This document shows, piece after piece, positions 30,354 through 39,465 of a stretch of DNA of 64,000 bases. This DNA is from Fimbriimonadales bacterium (GTDB taxonomy: Bacteria; Armatimonadota; Fimbriimonadia; Fimbriimonadales; ATM1): contig JAHCHL010000004.1 of the NCBI GenBank assembly GCA_026129745.1, forward strand, positions 117,845 to 181,844. The letters run 5' to 3'. Under the pieces are notes generated by a model. The model saw nothing but the letters and a program-made list of their open reading frames with translations. It had not been told where the DNA came from and did no database searches. Each line of letters starts with the position of its first letter. Position 1 is the first letter of the stretch. The translations under genes and the position numbers were made by a program.

Positions 30354-30940
30354 TCGCGAGAATTCGCGGTGAGGTCGCTGAGACTGGCCCAGGCTACGTG
30401 GTCGTGTTCGCAGCAGGAGTCGGTTATCAGGTTTTTGTCACAGATAGGACTTTGGCAGCTGTTCCTTCAATCGGGAGCCAAGTCGATCTTTGTACTCGGC
30501 AAATCGTAAGAGAACATGAAATTGCGCTGTTCGGATTTGCTTCGACATCGGAACGGAGGCTATTCGATCTGCTCACGACCGTCAATGGTTTAGGGCCTCG
30601 CCTTGCGTTGTCACTGATTGGTGCCGTCGGAGAAGAAGGAGTCGTCGGTGCGATCTTATCGAGTGATTACAAGCCATTGGTCCGCGCACAGGGAATTGGT
30701 GCGAAGCTGGCGCAACGTATTTGCGTGGAGCTTGCCGACAAGATTCGCGAAGAGTCGCTGTTGGGTCGCATTGGCGTTGGTTCGAAATCACCGCTCGAAG
30801 ATGTAGTCGAAGCGCTCGTTTCACTTGGGATCAAAAGAACCGAAGCGGAACGGGCAGCAAAACAGGCGGGCGAGGATGCCGAAACCGATGACACCGCAGA
30901 GCTTGTTTCCCGTGCGCTAAAATTCGCAGGCAAAAACTAA
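30350..30940 (+). CDS. ruvA: Holliday junction branch migration protein RuvA
   Basis: DNA-binding subunit of the RuvAB branch migration motor. 196 residues: N-terminal OB fold ([19 protein letters not shown] to ALFGFAS), tandem helix-hairpin-helix region ([20 protein letters not shown] and [17 protein letters not shown]) and the C-terminal RuvB-contacting domain ([19 protein letters not shown]). It overlaps the lipoprotein by 4 bases, and its stop shares one base with the ruvB start (TAATG). Confidence 0.96.
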   Translation: MIARIRGEVAETGPGYVVVFAAGVGYQVFVTDRTLAAVPSIGSQVDLCTRQIVREHEIALFGFASTSERRLFDLLTTVNGLGPRLALSLIGAVGEEGVVGAILSSDYKPLVRAQGIGAKLAQRICVELADKIREESLLGRIGVGSKSPLEDVVEALVSLGIKRTEAERAAKQAGEDAETDDTAELVSRALKFAGKN

Positions 30941-31965
30941 TGAGCGAAGACAGGCTGGTCAGCGCCGTTCAAGGAGAAGAAGACGCGAACTTCGATATGA
31001 CTTTGCGTCCGCGACGCCTTGAACAGTTTGTCGGCCAAGAAAAGATCAAGTCGAACTTGTCAGTTTTCATCAATGCCGCAAAGTCGAGGGGTGAGGCGCT
31101 TGATCATGTCTTGCTTAAAGGTGCGCCAGGTCTTGGCAAAACGACTATCGCGAACATTATCGCCAATGAATTGGATGTTCCCATTCGAGTTACAAGCGGG
31201 CCAGCAATCGAGCGGCCCGGCGATCTCGCCGCGATTCTCACAAATATGCAAGAAGGCTCCGTTTTGTTTATTGATGAGATCCATCGGCTCGGACGCGTCG
31301 TCGAGGAAATTCTGTATCCGGCGATGGAGGATTTCAAAATCGATATCGTGATCGGAAAAGGTCCCGGTGCGCGAAGCATAAGGCTCGATCTTCCGCGATT
31401 TACAATCGTCGGCGCGACGACTCGTGCAGGGCTTTTGACAGGGCCGCTGCGAGACCGATTCGGAATCGTCCACGACTTCGAGTTCTACTCTGTGGACGCA
31501 TTGAGGTTGATCATTAGGCGATCTGCGTCCCTTTTGGAGTGCGAGATCGCGCCAGACGCTGAAGAAGAATTAGGCGGTCGTTCGCGTGGGACTCCGAGAA
31601 TCGCCAACAGGCTGCTGCGTAGAACGCGGGACTTCATGTCCCACCTGTCAAAGAAGTCCATTGACCTTGACGTCGTGCAATTCGCACTGCAGCAGCTTGA
31701 GATCGACGAGAGTGGTTTGGATCGAATCGACCGCTCGATTCTTTCATGCATTGTCGAGCGATTCAATGGTGGCCCTGTCGGAGTGGAAACGCTTGCTGCG
31801 ACAATCTCAGAAGATTCCGGGACCGTAGAGGAAATGTACGAGCCGTATCTGATTCAGCAAGGATTCATTCATCGCACTCCGAGAGGCCGAGTCGCTGGAG
31901 AACTGGCATACAAGGCGCTTGGAGTTCCATTCACGAAGTCTGCAGGCGATCTCTTCAACTCTTAA
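30940..31965 (+). CDS. ruvB: Holliday junction branch migration ATPase RuvB
   Basis: AAA+ motor of RuvAB, 341 residues. [20 protein letters not shown] opens the domain; Walker [12 protein letters not shown], Walker [12 protein letters not shown], sensor [20 protein letters not shown], and the C-terminal winged helix [16 protein letters not shown] with [16 protein letters not shown]. All motifs are intact. The end of the gene overlaps the convergent aroE homologue by 11 bases. Confidence 0.97.
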   Translation: MSEDRLVSAVQGEEDANFDMTLRPRRLEQFVGQEKIKSNLSVFINAAKSRGEALDHVLLKGAPGLGKTTIANIIANELDVPIRVTSGPAIERPGDLAAILTNMQEGSVLFIDEIHRLGRVVEEILYPAMEDFKIDIVIGKGPGARSIRLDLPRFTIVGATTRAGLLTGPLRDRFGIVHDFEFYSVDALRLIIRRSASLLECEIAPDAEEELGGRSRGTPRIANRLLRRTRDFMSHLSKKSIDLDVVQFALQQLEIDESGLDRIDRSILSCIVERFNGGPVGVETLAATISEDSGTVEEMYEPYLIQQGFIHRTPRGRVAGELAYKALGVPFTKSAGDLFNS

Positions 31966-32794
31966 CCTGCAAACCGACCGCCTCCCGCATCGCGTCTCTC
32001 GGTACTGGCTTGTCAATCCACCACTCCAATGCGAGCGCGGCCTTCTCGACCGCCATCTCTCGTCCGTCGATTGTTTGAAGGCCACGCGAAGCTGCAGAAC
32101 GCAAGAATTCCGTGGCAACGCGCCTAAATACAAAGTCATAGGCAACGGCACCACGCCTAACGCTCTTCCACTCCATCGGAGGCTGTTCGCCGGCACGCAT
32201 TCCGATCCTGGTTGCATTGACAATCAAGGAGCACCCGGCGGGATTTGGATACGCAATAAGCTCGACATCGCCCATTCGCTGAAGCACTGATCGAAGGAGT
32301 CTCGACTTCATTGCATTCTTGTTCCAGACCTTGACTCTCCATCCTTCAATTAGCAACGCAGTTATCGCTGTCCTTGCTGCTGGGCCGCTTCCTAAGACCA
32401 ACGCGGTGCTTGGTTCGATGTGTTTGATTGGTGCAAGGAATGCCGGAACTTCCGTGTTCATTCCCCAAATTCCATCTTTCAACTTGAGAGCGTTTGCGAC
32501 ACCGACGTTGTGCTTGACTTCATAGTATCTCTCAGCGATCCTCGCGGCTCTGGCCTTGTGCGGCAAAGTAATGTTTAGACCAAGAAAACCGCACATCGCC
32601 AAGTGCTTGACGGACTCTTCAAATTCTGGACTTGGAACGCGCAAAACGAAGTACTCGCCGGCAATCTTGAGCGACTGGAGAGTCGCAAGAATCATGGGGG
32701 GATAGATCGTTTCGTCGACTGGATCGCCAAGCAAAGCAAACCGCAAGACTCCATCGTCCTTGCGTTCGAACTGCTTCCAATCCAAAAGTGTCAT
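31955..32794 (-). CDS. aroE: Shikimate dehydrogenase-like protein with altered substrate site
   Basis: AroE-family NADP oxidoreductase, 279 residues. Kept: NITLPHK with the catalytic Lys80 and Thr76, Asn101 in GVANAL, and the Rossmann motif [12 protein letters not shown]. Changed: the shikimate-binding HSxSP motif reads DETIYPP, the catalytic-pair Asp of NTD is Glu115 (MNTEVPAF), and the C-terminal Gln is Glu (EMAVEKAA). These changes all fall in the carboxylate- and hydroxyl-binding pocket, so the substrate may differ from shikimate, or this may be the organism's diverged AroE. ATG shares a base with the YchF-like stop (TAATG). No other aro genes nearby. Confidence 0.75.
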   Translation of the reverse strand: MTLLDWKQFERKDDGVLRFALLGDPVDETIYPPMILATLQSLKIAGEYFVLRVPSPEFEESVKHLAMCGFLGLNITLPHKARAARIAERYYEVKHNVGVANALKLKDGIWGMNTEVPAFLAPIKHIEPSTALVLGSGPAARTAITALLIEGWRVKVWNKNAMKSRLLRSVLQRMGDVELIAYPNPAGCSLIVNATRIGMRAGEQPPMEWKSVRRGAVAYDFVFRRVATEFLRSAASRGLQTIDGREMAVEKAALALEWWIDKPVPRDAMREAVGLQVKS

Positions 32795-33828
32795 TACGAT
32801 TTATTCCTGATGTTGATGATATCTCCGTCTCGAACGATGTATTCTTTGCCTTCGAGTTTCATCAAGCCTTCATCATAGCAAGCCTTGACGCTTCCAAGTT
32901 TTTCGAAGTCCTCGTAATGGACGACTTCTGCGCGAATGAAGCCCTTGGCGATGTCCGTGTGGATGACACCTGCAGCTTTCACCGCATTTTCCCCTCGCTT
33001 TAGCGGCCATGCCTTTGTCTCATTCTGCCCAGCGGTAAAGAAAGTGATCAGGCCAAGCGCTTCATACACTGCTCGAATGAGGTTCTCAGAAGCGGGCCTC
33101 TCAATTCCAAGGTCTTTCAGAAAGTCTCCTCGATCTGCTTCGTCCATTCTTGCGATTTCTCGCTCAATTTCAGCGCAAATTCTGAATGCAGGATCCGTAG
33201 CTCCAGCTTGGAACGGTGACGTCGAATGCAGCTCCGATTCAGAACAGTTGATGGCGATCACCAGTGGTTTCAAGGACAGCATTTGGTAATTTCGCAAAAT
33301 CGTTTCTTCGTCATCGCTAAAGCTGAGATCGCGCAGTCGATTGCCCGCTTCGAGATCAGGTTTGATTTTTTCGAAGAGCGCCTTCTCAAGATAGTCCGCT
33401 GATCCCGGTTTCTTTGCATCATGCGATTTCGTTAGTCTCTCCAGCCGGTTCTCGACCAACTGCAAGTCTGCGAGAATGAGTTCGGTTTCGACAGCAGAGT
33501 GGTCGCGAGACGGATTAGGCTCGGCATGAAAAGGAACGGTCGGCGAATCGAACTCCCTAACGACATGGATCAACACGTCGACGCGCCTTGCAGCTGCCGC
33601 AAAGTCTGCGGGTTTGCCGCGCCCGGGTTCAGGCATTTGTGCAGCATTGTCCATCAATTCGAGTGTGGTTGGCGTTCGCTTCTTTGGCTGAACAACCGCA
33701 CAAATAGCGTCGAGTCTCGGGTCCGCAACTGCAACGGAAGCCAGATCGCCGCTTCGGTTTCGCATGGCGACTGCCTCGAACAGCGTTGTTTTCCCTGAGA
33801 AGGGATAACCGATAAGCCCAGCCTTCAA
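32794..33828 (-). CDS. ychF: YchF/OLA1-type P-loop NTPase with TGS domain
   Basis: Ribosome-associated NTPase of the YchF family, 344 residues (family usually about 363). TTG at 33828 gives KAGLIGYPFSGKTTLFEAVA, with P-loop GYPFSGKT where most YchF proteins have GLPNVGKS. The G4 region INCSE matches the NxxE form that makes YchF prefer ATP. The helical insertion with DLQLVENRLERL and the C-terminal TGS domain (FFTAGQNETKAW, AAGVIHTDIAKGFIRAEVV, LEGKEYIVRDGDIINIR) are typical. The TTG overlaps the stop of a 52-codon gene (TTGA), which fixes the start; the longer frame to 33948 has no good start. Divergent from lipA. Confidence 0.88.
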   Translation of the reverse strand: MKAGLIGYPFSGKTTLFEAVAMRNRSGDLASVAVADPRLDAICAVVQPKKRTPTTLELMDNAAQMPEPGRGKPADFAAAARRVDVLIHVVREFDSPTVPFHAEPNPSRDHSAVETELILADLQLVENRLERLTKSHDAKKPGSADYLEKALFEKIKPDLEAGNRLRDLSFSDDEETILRNYQMLSLKPLVIAINCSESELHSTSPFQAGATDPAFRICAEIEREIARMDEADRGDFLKDLGIERPASENLIRAVYEALGLITFFTAGQNETKAWPLKRGENAVKAAGVIHTDIAKGFIRAEVVHYEDFEKLGSVKACYDEGLMKLEGKEYIVRDGDIINIRNKS

Positions 33829-33983
33829 CGAGTGGGCTCCGATTGGAAGAACTCGATCTTCATTTCTCTCTTTCCAAGCTGATGCGGCAGAACAAAAAAT
33901 AGATAGGCCACAGCAAGCGTGAGGATCGCCAGGAGCCATAAGCCCCACGGAAAGGGCAGTTTCGGCCGCCTTCGAGTGCTCAC
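33825..33983 (-). CDS. 52-residue single-pass membrane protein coupled to ychF
   Basis: Small gene read directly from the sequence: GTG at 33983, stop TGA at 33827-33825. The product starts STRRRPKLPFPWG, has one helix (LWLLAILTLAVAYLFFVL) and ends with a charged tail HQLGKREMKIEFFQSEPTR. The basic N-terminus suggests an N-in, C-out orientation. Its TGA overlaps the TTG start of the YchF-like gene (TTGA), so the two are likely translationally coupled. A perfect TATAAT lies 8 bases before the GTG, fitting a leaderless transcript. I recognise no family. The reading frame explains the whole interval between the promoter and ychF. Confidence 0.65.
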   Translation of the reverse strand: MSTRRRPKLPFPWGLWLLAILTLAVAYLFFVLPHQLGKREMKIEFFQSEPTR

Positions 33984-33991
33984 AAGGGCCG

Positions 33992-33997
33992 ATTATA
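33992..33997 (-). promoter_or_regulatory. Perfect leaderless-type -10 box (TATAAT) of the small gene and ychF
   Basis: TATAAT on the minus strand, 8 bases before the GTG at 33983. It faces away from the lipA TATAAT at 34011-34016, so two divergent -10 boxes lie only 13 bases apart. Confidence 0.6.
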
Positions 33998-34010
33998 CGC
34001 CCTGGTCGGC

Positions 34011-34016
34011 TATAAT
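34011..34016 (+). promoter_or_regulatory. Perfect -10 box (TATAAT) of lipA
   Basis: TATAAT, 11 bases before the lipA ATG at 34028, implying a leader of only a few bases. No Shine-Dalgarno sequence lies between, and no -35 match is seen. Confidence 0.6.
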
Positions 34017-34027
34017 CCTGAGTTCAA

Positions 34028-34912
34028 ATGGTTCAAAGATTGCCCGAGTGGCTGACGATCCGCCTCCCTCGCCCCGACACGATAAACGAAGTGCGGGAAA
34101 TGATGCGAAAGGCTCGGCTCCACACGGTTTGTGAAAGCGCGCGCTGTCCGAACTTGCCGGAGTGCTGGTCGAAGAAAACCGCGACTTTCATGATTCTCGG
34201 AGACACATGTACGAGGGCCTGCGGTTTTTGCGCGATCAAAGTTGGACGGCCACTCGAAGTGGATGCTCAAGAACCCAGCAATGTTGCAGAAGTCTCCGCT
34301 GAATTAGGATTGAAGCACGTGGTCGTTACAAGCGTTGCACGCGACGATCTTGCCGACGAGGGCGCAGGTCAGTTTGCAGAAACGATAAGAGCCATTCACG
34401 AAAAGCAGCCGCACACAATCGTCGAAGTGCTCACCCCCGATTTCAAAGCCAAGAAATGGTGCATCAAGATCGTGACTGATGCAAAGCCCGAAATCTACAA
34501 TCACAATCTCGAAACTGTTCGGCGGCTTTCGACGATTGTCAGGCCGCAAGCGAAATACGATCGGTCACTGAAAGTGCTTTCAATTGTGAAAGAACTCGAT
34601 CCAAGAATCTACACAAAGTCTGGAATCATGCTGGGCCTCGGGGAGACGGATGAAGAAGTGGTCCAAGCCCTTAGAGACTTGAGAGATGTTGGTGTGGACG
34701 CTGTCACGATTGGTCAGTACCTTCGCCCTACCATGAAACATCTTCCGGTCAACACTTTCGTCCATCCGAGCAAGTTCGATGAATTTGGAAAGATCGGCGA
34801 GGAGATGGGCTTCGCTTTTGTAGCAAGTGGGCCCTTTATTCGCAGCTCCTACAACGCGATCGAATTCAGCAAGAAGGTCATGGCTGAGCGGCTATTAGCC
34901 GCAGGAGGCTGA
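34028..34912 (+). CDS. lipA: Lipoyl synthase
   Basis: Radical SAM enzyme inserting two sulfurs into protein-bound octanoyl groups. 294 residues. The auxiliary cluster ligands CESARCPNLPEC (CX4CX5C) and the radical SAM motif CTRACGFC (CX3CX2C) are both complete. Further signatures: FMILGDTCTRACGFCAI, VVVTSVARDDLADEGAGQFA, YNHNLETVRRL, KSGIMLGLGETDEEV, TIGQYLRPTMKHLPV and RSSYNAIEF near the end. No lipB nearby. The stop is followed at once by AGGAGG-driven tamB, which starts 4 bases later. Confidence 0.97.
   Translation: MVQRLPEWLTIRLPRPDTINEVREMMRKARLHTVCESARCPNLPECWSKKTATFMILGDTCTRACGFCAIKVGRPLEVDAQEPSNVAEVSAELGLKHVVVTSVARDDLADEGAGQFAETIRAIHEKQPHTIVEVLTPDFKAKKWCIKIVTDAKPEIYNHNLETVRRLSTIVRPQAKYDRSLKVLSIVKELDPRIYTKSGIMLGLGETDEEVVQALRDLRDVGVDAVTIGQYLRPTMKHLPVNTFVHPSKFDEFGKIGEEMGFAFVASGPFIRSSYNAIEFSKKVMAERLLAAGG
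34903..34908 (+). promoter_or_regulatory. Perfect Shine-Dalgarno AGGAGG placing the tamB start at ATT
   Basis: AGGAGG lies inside the last lipA codons. The only in-frame codon of tamB at a normal distance (8 bases) that could initiate is ATT at 34917. No ATG, GTG or TTG occurs in that frame before GTG at 34968, 59 bases away. Confidence 0.6.
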
Positions 34913-34916
34913 CGCC

Positions 34917-37900
34917 ATTCGCGCTTCCAAACTTGCAGTTGTTCTCATTGGAAGCGTACCGACGCTCGTGCTGGCGCTTTGGTCCGCACAGTACATCGGT
35001 AGTTACATTCAAGCGTTGCAAGGGCCTTACAAGAATGTCACTTTTTCCTATGCATCGGAAGATGGAAGAGTGCGATTGTTTGCCGAGCGAGTCAATGTGG
35101 GTCCGGGTTTGCGGCTCCTTAGCGCAGAAGGGATCGAAGCAATTGCGCCGGACGGCACACAAGTTTTAACTGCAGATCGGATTGCGGTGGAACCGCCGTT
35201 GCCGTGGACAGGTGGAATTTTGCGTGTCGAAGCAGAAGGGGCGCTCGTGCACGTCAAGCGTGACGAAAGCGGCCGATGGAATGTCGAAACACTTTTCCCC
35301 GAACAACCTGAAGAAGAGCCGAGCATATTGCCATTCACTGTATCTGGGAAGCGAATCAGCGTGGTATTCCAAGATGAAAGCTCACCCGCCTACGGCAATT
35401 GGATGGCAGATGTGGAACAGATTCGTGTCGACGGAATCGGTGAGGACTGGAATCTCAAACTGAATGCGTTCATATCTGATGTCGGAAGAGTCGAAGCCGA
35501 AACGATGTTCTTGAATGGCAGCATGCGAAGGCTTGAAGTTTCGACTCCCAATCTCCAAGCGGGAAGACTGCGCAGATACCTTGATTCGCTGCCAGAACTT
35601 CGAAATGAGGCTTGGTTGCAGGATTGGAGTGTTTCCGAAGGAACTTTCGAAGGTCAAGCGGTATTCGACTTCTCAAACGAAACGACTTTTGTCGCGAGAG
35701 GTAAAGCGACCGCCACAGGCTTAAGGCTGTTCGGCAGACACATTACAACCGCAAGTTTCGAAGGTGTTGCAACGCAAAGCGCAATGTCCGGTGTGTTCCA
35801 GTCGACCGCCGCTGGTTTGAGTGCTAAGGCACAAGGAACGATCAGCTGGAGTGATGACATTGCGCTGAGACTGGATGGAACGCTGCAAGCTAATTCGGAT
35901 CGCGCAATCGACGCGGTCTTGCGAGATCGATTTCTTCCTTCAGACTTGTCGTTCTCCGGTCTACGCTTTAACGGAAGCCTCGAATATCGTCGAGAGATCA
36001 TTGCTGCGGGCGAAGTCACGGCGGCAACGGTCGATTTCGGTGGCTATCAGGCAAAAGCTGTTGCGGCAAATCTGTTGACGGATGCGCGAGAACTCCGATT
36101 GCGAAACCTTTCTGGCACATTCTATGACTCCAAAGCTGAAGGCGAATTGATCCTCATTCTCACAGATAACCCGAGCCTTAAGGGAACATTCGAGGCACGC
36201 GGAATCACGCTCGATCGCTTTCCGAATCTGCCTGAGCAGTACGTTCTCGGAGGCCGCGTTAACGTGTCAGCGCTGGTTAATGGGCCAGTAGATGCTGTCC
36301 AGGCGACCTTGAACATAACTGGAACAGCCGACCTTTTGCTTGAAGACGAGTTCGAGTCGGTCATCGAAAGAGTCGATGTTCGGTCTCGTGCAAAGTTTCA
36401 AGGTGGTAAATTCTTTGTCAACTCCGCAGAGATTGCAGGGCCCAGCGGGTCGCTTTACGCGAGTGGAGTTTACGGCGTAGACAGCGGATCGCTTGACTTT
36501 ACGTTTACCGCAACATCCGTTGCGCTCGGTCTTTTCCCTTCGTCGCCTGCTTCCGGCACGTTATTTGCGAATGGCACCCTTGCCGGAACGATAGACAATC
36601 CCATCGCGAACGCTCGTGCAGAAATCTACAATGCAGAGTTTGCGGGTTACGAGATTCCATTTGCCGGTGCATCGCTTTCAATCAGGGACAACATTCTCTT
36701 TGCAAACGATGTTGATGCAAGATTCGGTGTCGGACAACTTCTTGGCGACTTTGAAATAGGAATAGGCCAAGATCAGAGACTTATCGGTGAAGGCGTGCTT
36801 GTGGATGCGTCGCTGCGTGACTTCTTTCCTGAATTGTCGATTTATGGATTAGCGACGGGTACATGGTCGGCATTCGGCACTATCGCCGAACCCAGCTTTG
36901 CAACACAGTTCAGTTCAGAAGCACTCTTAGTCGATCAGGTGAAGTTTGACTCACTTGCTGCCAAGTTGCAGTGGAGCGCAGGAGTCTTCAATATCGAGTC
37001 GCTCAGCGCAAAAGTCCAAGATGGGCTTGTTGAAGCCAAAGGAACGTATTCTTCAATGGGTGACAGCAAGATTGAATTCAACGGTGAAAATCTTCCGGCA
37101 ACGTCACTCCAGTCTTATTTCGGCCCAACTATTAGGTTAGGTGGAACAACGAATTTCGATGGGCACATTGAATTTCTTGAAGGTGATCCTGAATCGGGTG
37201 TAGCAAAGATTGGATTCAGTGAGGTCTCTTTGGACGACGTCCTCATTGGTTCTGGCTCATTCGACGCGAACCTGACAGGCTCGAAGATTGAGGTAAACGG
37301 TGCGATCGGCAGCCTTGACGGATTCATTGTTGCTGAAGGCACATCTTTCGACTGGAATACAAACGAGATTGACGGAACCGTTTCAATGCTTCGGTTTTCG
37401 TCGGATCCAATCTATCGGTTGATGCAAGAGGAGTTGGTTCGGGCTTTGTCGCCTGAAGCTTATGAAGTGGTGTCAAATTCAACTGCGAGTATTACGGCCA
37501 TTGCGCAATTCGGTGGAACGCTCGAGGACTGGACGAGTCAGATCGCTTTGACAGTCTCCGATATCCGTTACCATGATCTGTCGATAGGCATTTTCGAAGC
37601 GGCTGCCAATCGAGATGATGGTCGTTGGAATATCGCTTCAGCAAGTTTGGACGGAGGCCCCGTTCGCTTTGCTCTCAATTCGACTTCCAGCAATTTTGTT
37701 GAAGAGCGAGGAGAACTCTTCCTCGATGGCGAGTTCTCATACATCGACCTCAGTTGGCTCCCAAATCTCTGGTCAGAGGTCGCGGGAATTCGCGGCACGC
37801 TGCAAGTGCCGTTCAGGGCAAGCGGCAAAACGGATTCGCCATCCATTCTCGCGTCGGTCAATGGCCGCGAAGTCGCTTACGATCAGTACGCTGTCGATGC

Positions 37901-39398
37901 CTTTGCGATCGATCGAATCTCAATGGATGATGGGGAAATCTATGCGGATGGCGGGCGGCTTAGCATACGCGGGCTGGAGGCCAAGTTGATCGAAGCACGG
38001 ATTCCCTTCCGCTTTCCGTTCGAGGTCCCGGACGGCGAGCCAATTTCTGTTCTGGTCGATGTGCCTTCCAGAAATCTCAACGCCTTGTCGCGGTTCTTTG
38101 GAGGACTTGACACAAGCGCAACTGAGGGCGTGTTTGATGGGGGTTCCTTACAGCTGCTCGGCACAAAGAGCGACTGGCAGATTACTGGGAGTCTTAGTGC
38201 ACACGCAAATTCCTTGAAGTTCGAAGGAGTTGACACAACGTTCGTCGTTCCACGTGCCGAGTTGCGTCTCGATCCAGGGAACACTGTAAGCATCGAGTTG
38301 TTCGCATCAACTCCAGAAACTGGCGAGCTTGTCATTCTCGGTGGTTACGATTTGCTTTCAGACGCATTCATCGCGGGAACAAACATTAGTGTTAACCAGT
38401 TTCCAATAAACCAACGATTGGGAGATGGTAACAGCTTTTCTGCAGTCGTCACAGCGTCCGGACTCGATCTGTCTGGATCGTTCTTTAGTCCGAAAGTAGG
38501 CAGTGATCAAGCGATTATCAAGTTGGAACAAACCGTCTTGCGCCTGGATGGTGAATTGCCTCAAGCAGAAGAAGCGTTCGAATCTCCAATCGATCCGATA
38601 TTTGCCATACGGGCCATCCAAATTGACTCAGCGGTCGTTCGAAGTGGTTCGATGCGGGCAACGGTTAGTGGAAATGGCTTTCTGTTTGGCTCCCTTGCAA
38701 ATCCAATAGCTGAGATGGCTTTTTCTGTAAAAGATGGAGTCATATCTCTGCCAACACAGCGCATCGATTTGGAACAAGGAGGCGTTGCAAACCTCCGTTA
38801 TGGCCGCGACTTCACCGGCGAAGCGAAGGCTACACTTGATGTCGACCTCGAGGGCACAACAAGAGCCACTGCATTCAATGGACTCAACGTTCAGAGATAC
38901 AAGATAATCTTGAACATTTCCGGTGACATGCTGTCGCCAGAGGGGCTGCGAATAGACGCCACGAGCGATCCGCCGGACCTTAGCCGTGACCAGATTTTCG
39001 CGATTCTTGGTCAGCAGCAGCTGTTTGAATCCATCGGAGGAGCCATTCATGGGAACTTCGAGACCCAGCTGCGCGATATTCTCAGCTTGGCCGCACCGAG
39101 CTTTCTTTCACCGTTTACAAGAAGCATCGAAAGGTACATAGGACTCGACTACATCTACTTGGACTTCACACAGGGCGGAAGTGGAGTAGTAACCCTTGGA
39201 AAGTCGCTCGGTTCAGGTTTCACACTCGAATACAGAAGACCGATCGACGATTCGCCAAAGTATCAGTCGATCGAGCTGCTGCAAATTACGTATCGACCGC
39301 CGTTGCGAGGATCGCTGCTAAGCCGTCTGAGTTTGGCGTTCGGAATCGACGGACAAGGACTTTGGAGGGCCTCGCTTGGATATTCCAGCCGGTTCTAA
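34917..39398 (+). CDS. tamB: TamB-like translocation and assembly module / AsmA-superfamily lipid transfer protein
   Basis: Very large (about 1493 residues) inner-membrane-anchored periplasmic protein. The C-terminal DUF490/TamB domain is clear: IDATSDPPDLSRDQIFAILG, LFESIGGAIHGNF, YIGLDYIYLDFTQGG and VVTLGKSLGSGFTLEYRRP. The long middle part is repetitive beta-rich sequence (runs such as ARGITLDRFPNLPEQYVLGG and VNVSALVNGPVDAVQATLNI), as in the hydrophobic groove of TamB/YhdP. These proteins carry phospholipids or help insert outer-membrane proteins. Start: ATT at 34917 gives RASKLAVVLIGSVPTLVLA, a normal signal anchor, with AGGAGG 8 bases upstream; a GTG start at 34968 would remove it. bamA follows after an ECF sigma gene. 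Confidence 0.85.
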   Translation: MRASKLAVVLIGSVPTLVLALWSAQYIGSYIQALQGPYKNVTFSYASEDGRVRLFAERVNVGPGLRLLSAEGIEAIAPDGTQVLTADRIAVEPPLPWTGGILRVEAEGALVHVKRDESGRWNVETLFPEQPEEEPSILPFTVSGKRISVVFQDESSPAYGNWMADVEQIRVDGIGEDWNLKLNAFISDVGRVEAETMFLNGSMRRLEVSTPNLQAGRLRRYLDSLPELRNEAWLQDWSVSEGTFEGQAVFDFSNETTFVARGKATATGLRLFGRHITTASFEGVATQSAMSGVFQSTAAGLSAKAQGTISWSDDIALRLDGTLQANSDRAIDAVLRDRFLPSDLSFSGLRFNGSLEYRREIIAAGEVTAATVDFGGYQAKAVAANLLTDARELRLRNLSGTFYDSKAEGELILILTDNPSLKGTFEARGITLDRFPNLPEQYVLGGRVNVSALVNGPVDAVQATLNITGTADLLLEDEFESVIERVDVRSRAKFQGGKFFVNSAEIAGPSGSLYASGVYGVDSGSLDFTFTATSVALGLFPSSPASGTLFANGTLAGTIDNPIANARAEIYNAEFAGYEIPFAGASLSIRDNILFANDVDARFGVGQLLGDFEIGIGQDQRLIGEGVLVDASLRDFFPELSIYGLATGTWSAFGTIAEPSFATQFSSEALLVDQVKFDSLAAKLQWSAGVFNIESLSAKVQDGLVEAKGTYSSMGDSKIEFNGENLPATSLQSYFGPTIRLGGTTNFDGHIEFLEGDPESGVAKIGFSEVSLDDVLIGSGSFDANLTGSKIEVNGAIGSLDGFIVAEGTSFDWNTNEIDGTVSMLRFSSDPIYRLMQEELVRALSPEAYEVVSNSTASITAIAQFGGTLEDWTSQIALTVSDIRYHDLSIGIFEAAANRDDGRWNIASASLDGGPVRFALNSTSSNFVEERGELFLDGEFSYIDLSWLPNLWSEVAGIRGTLQVPFRASGKTDSPSILASVNGREVAYDQYAVDAFAIDRISMDDGEIYADGGRLSIRGLEAKLIEARIPFRFPFEVPDGEPISVLVDVPSRNLNALSRFFGGLDTSATEGVFDGGSLQLLGTKSDWQITGSLSAHANSLKFEGVDTTFVVPRAELRLDPGNTVSIELFASTPETGELVILGGYDLLSDAFIAGTNISVNQFPINQRLGDGNSFSAVVTASGLDLSGSFFSPKVGSDQAIIKLEQTVLRLDGELPQAEEAFESPIDPIFAIRAIQIDSAVVRSGSMRATVSGNGFLFGSLANPIAEMAFSVKDGVISLPTQRIDLEQGGVANLRYGRDFTGEAKATLDVDLEGTTRATAFNGLNVQRYKIILNISGDMLSPEGLRIDATSDPPDLSRDQIFAILGQQQLFESIGGAIHGNFETQLRDILSLAAPSFLSPFTRSIERYIGLDYIYLDFTQGGSGVVTLGKSLGSGFTLEYRRPIDDSPKYQSIELLQITYRPPLRGSLLSRLSLAFGIDGQGLWRASLGYSSRF

Positions 39399-39465
39399 GG
39401 TCCCGGTACTCCGAAACTAATTCGATGGCAAAAGGTCTAACGCACAAGGACGCACGGAGGCGACC

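Noticed and set aside
35048..38764. Several 60-140 codon frames on both strands within tamB
   Set aside because: All overlap the long, continuous tamB frame and show no domains or own starts with ribosome sites.
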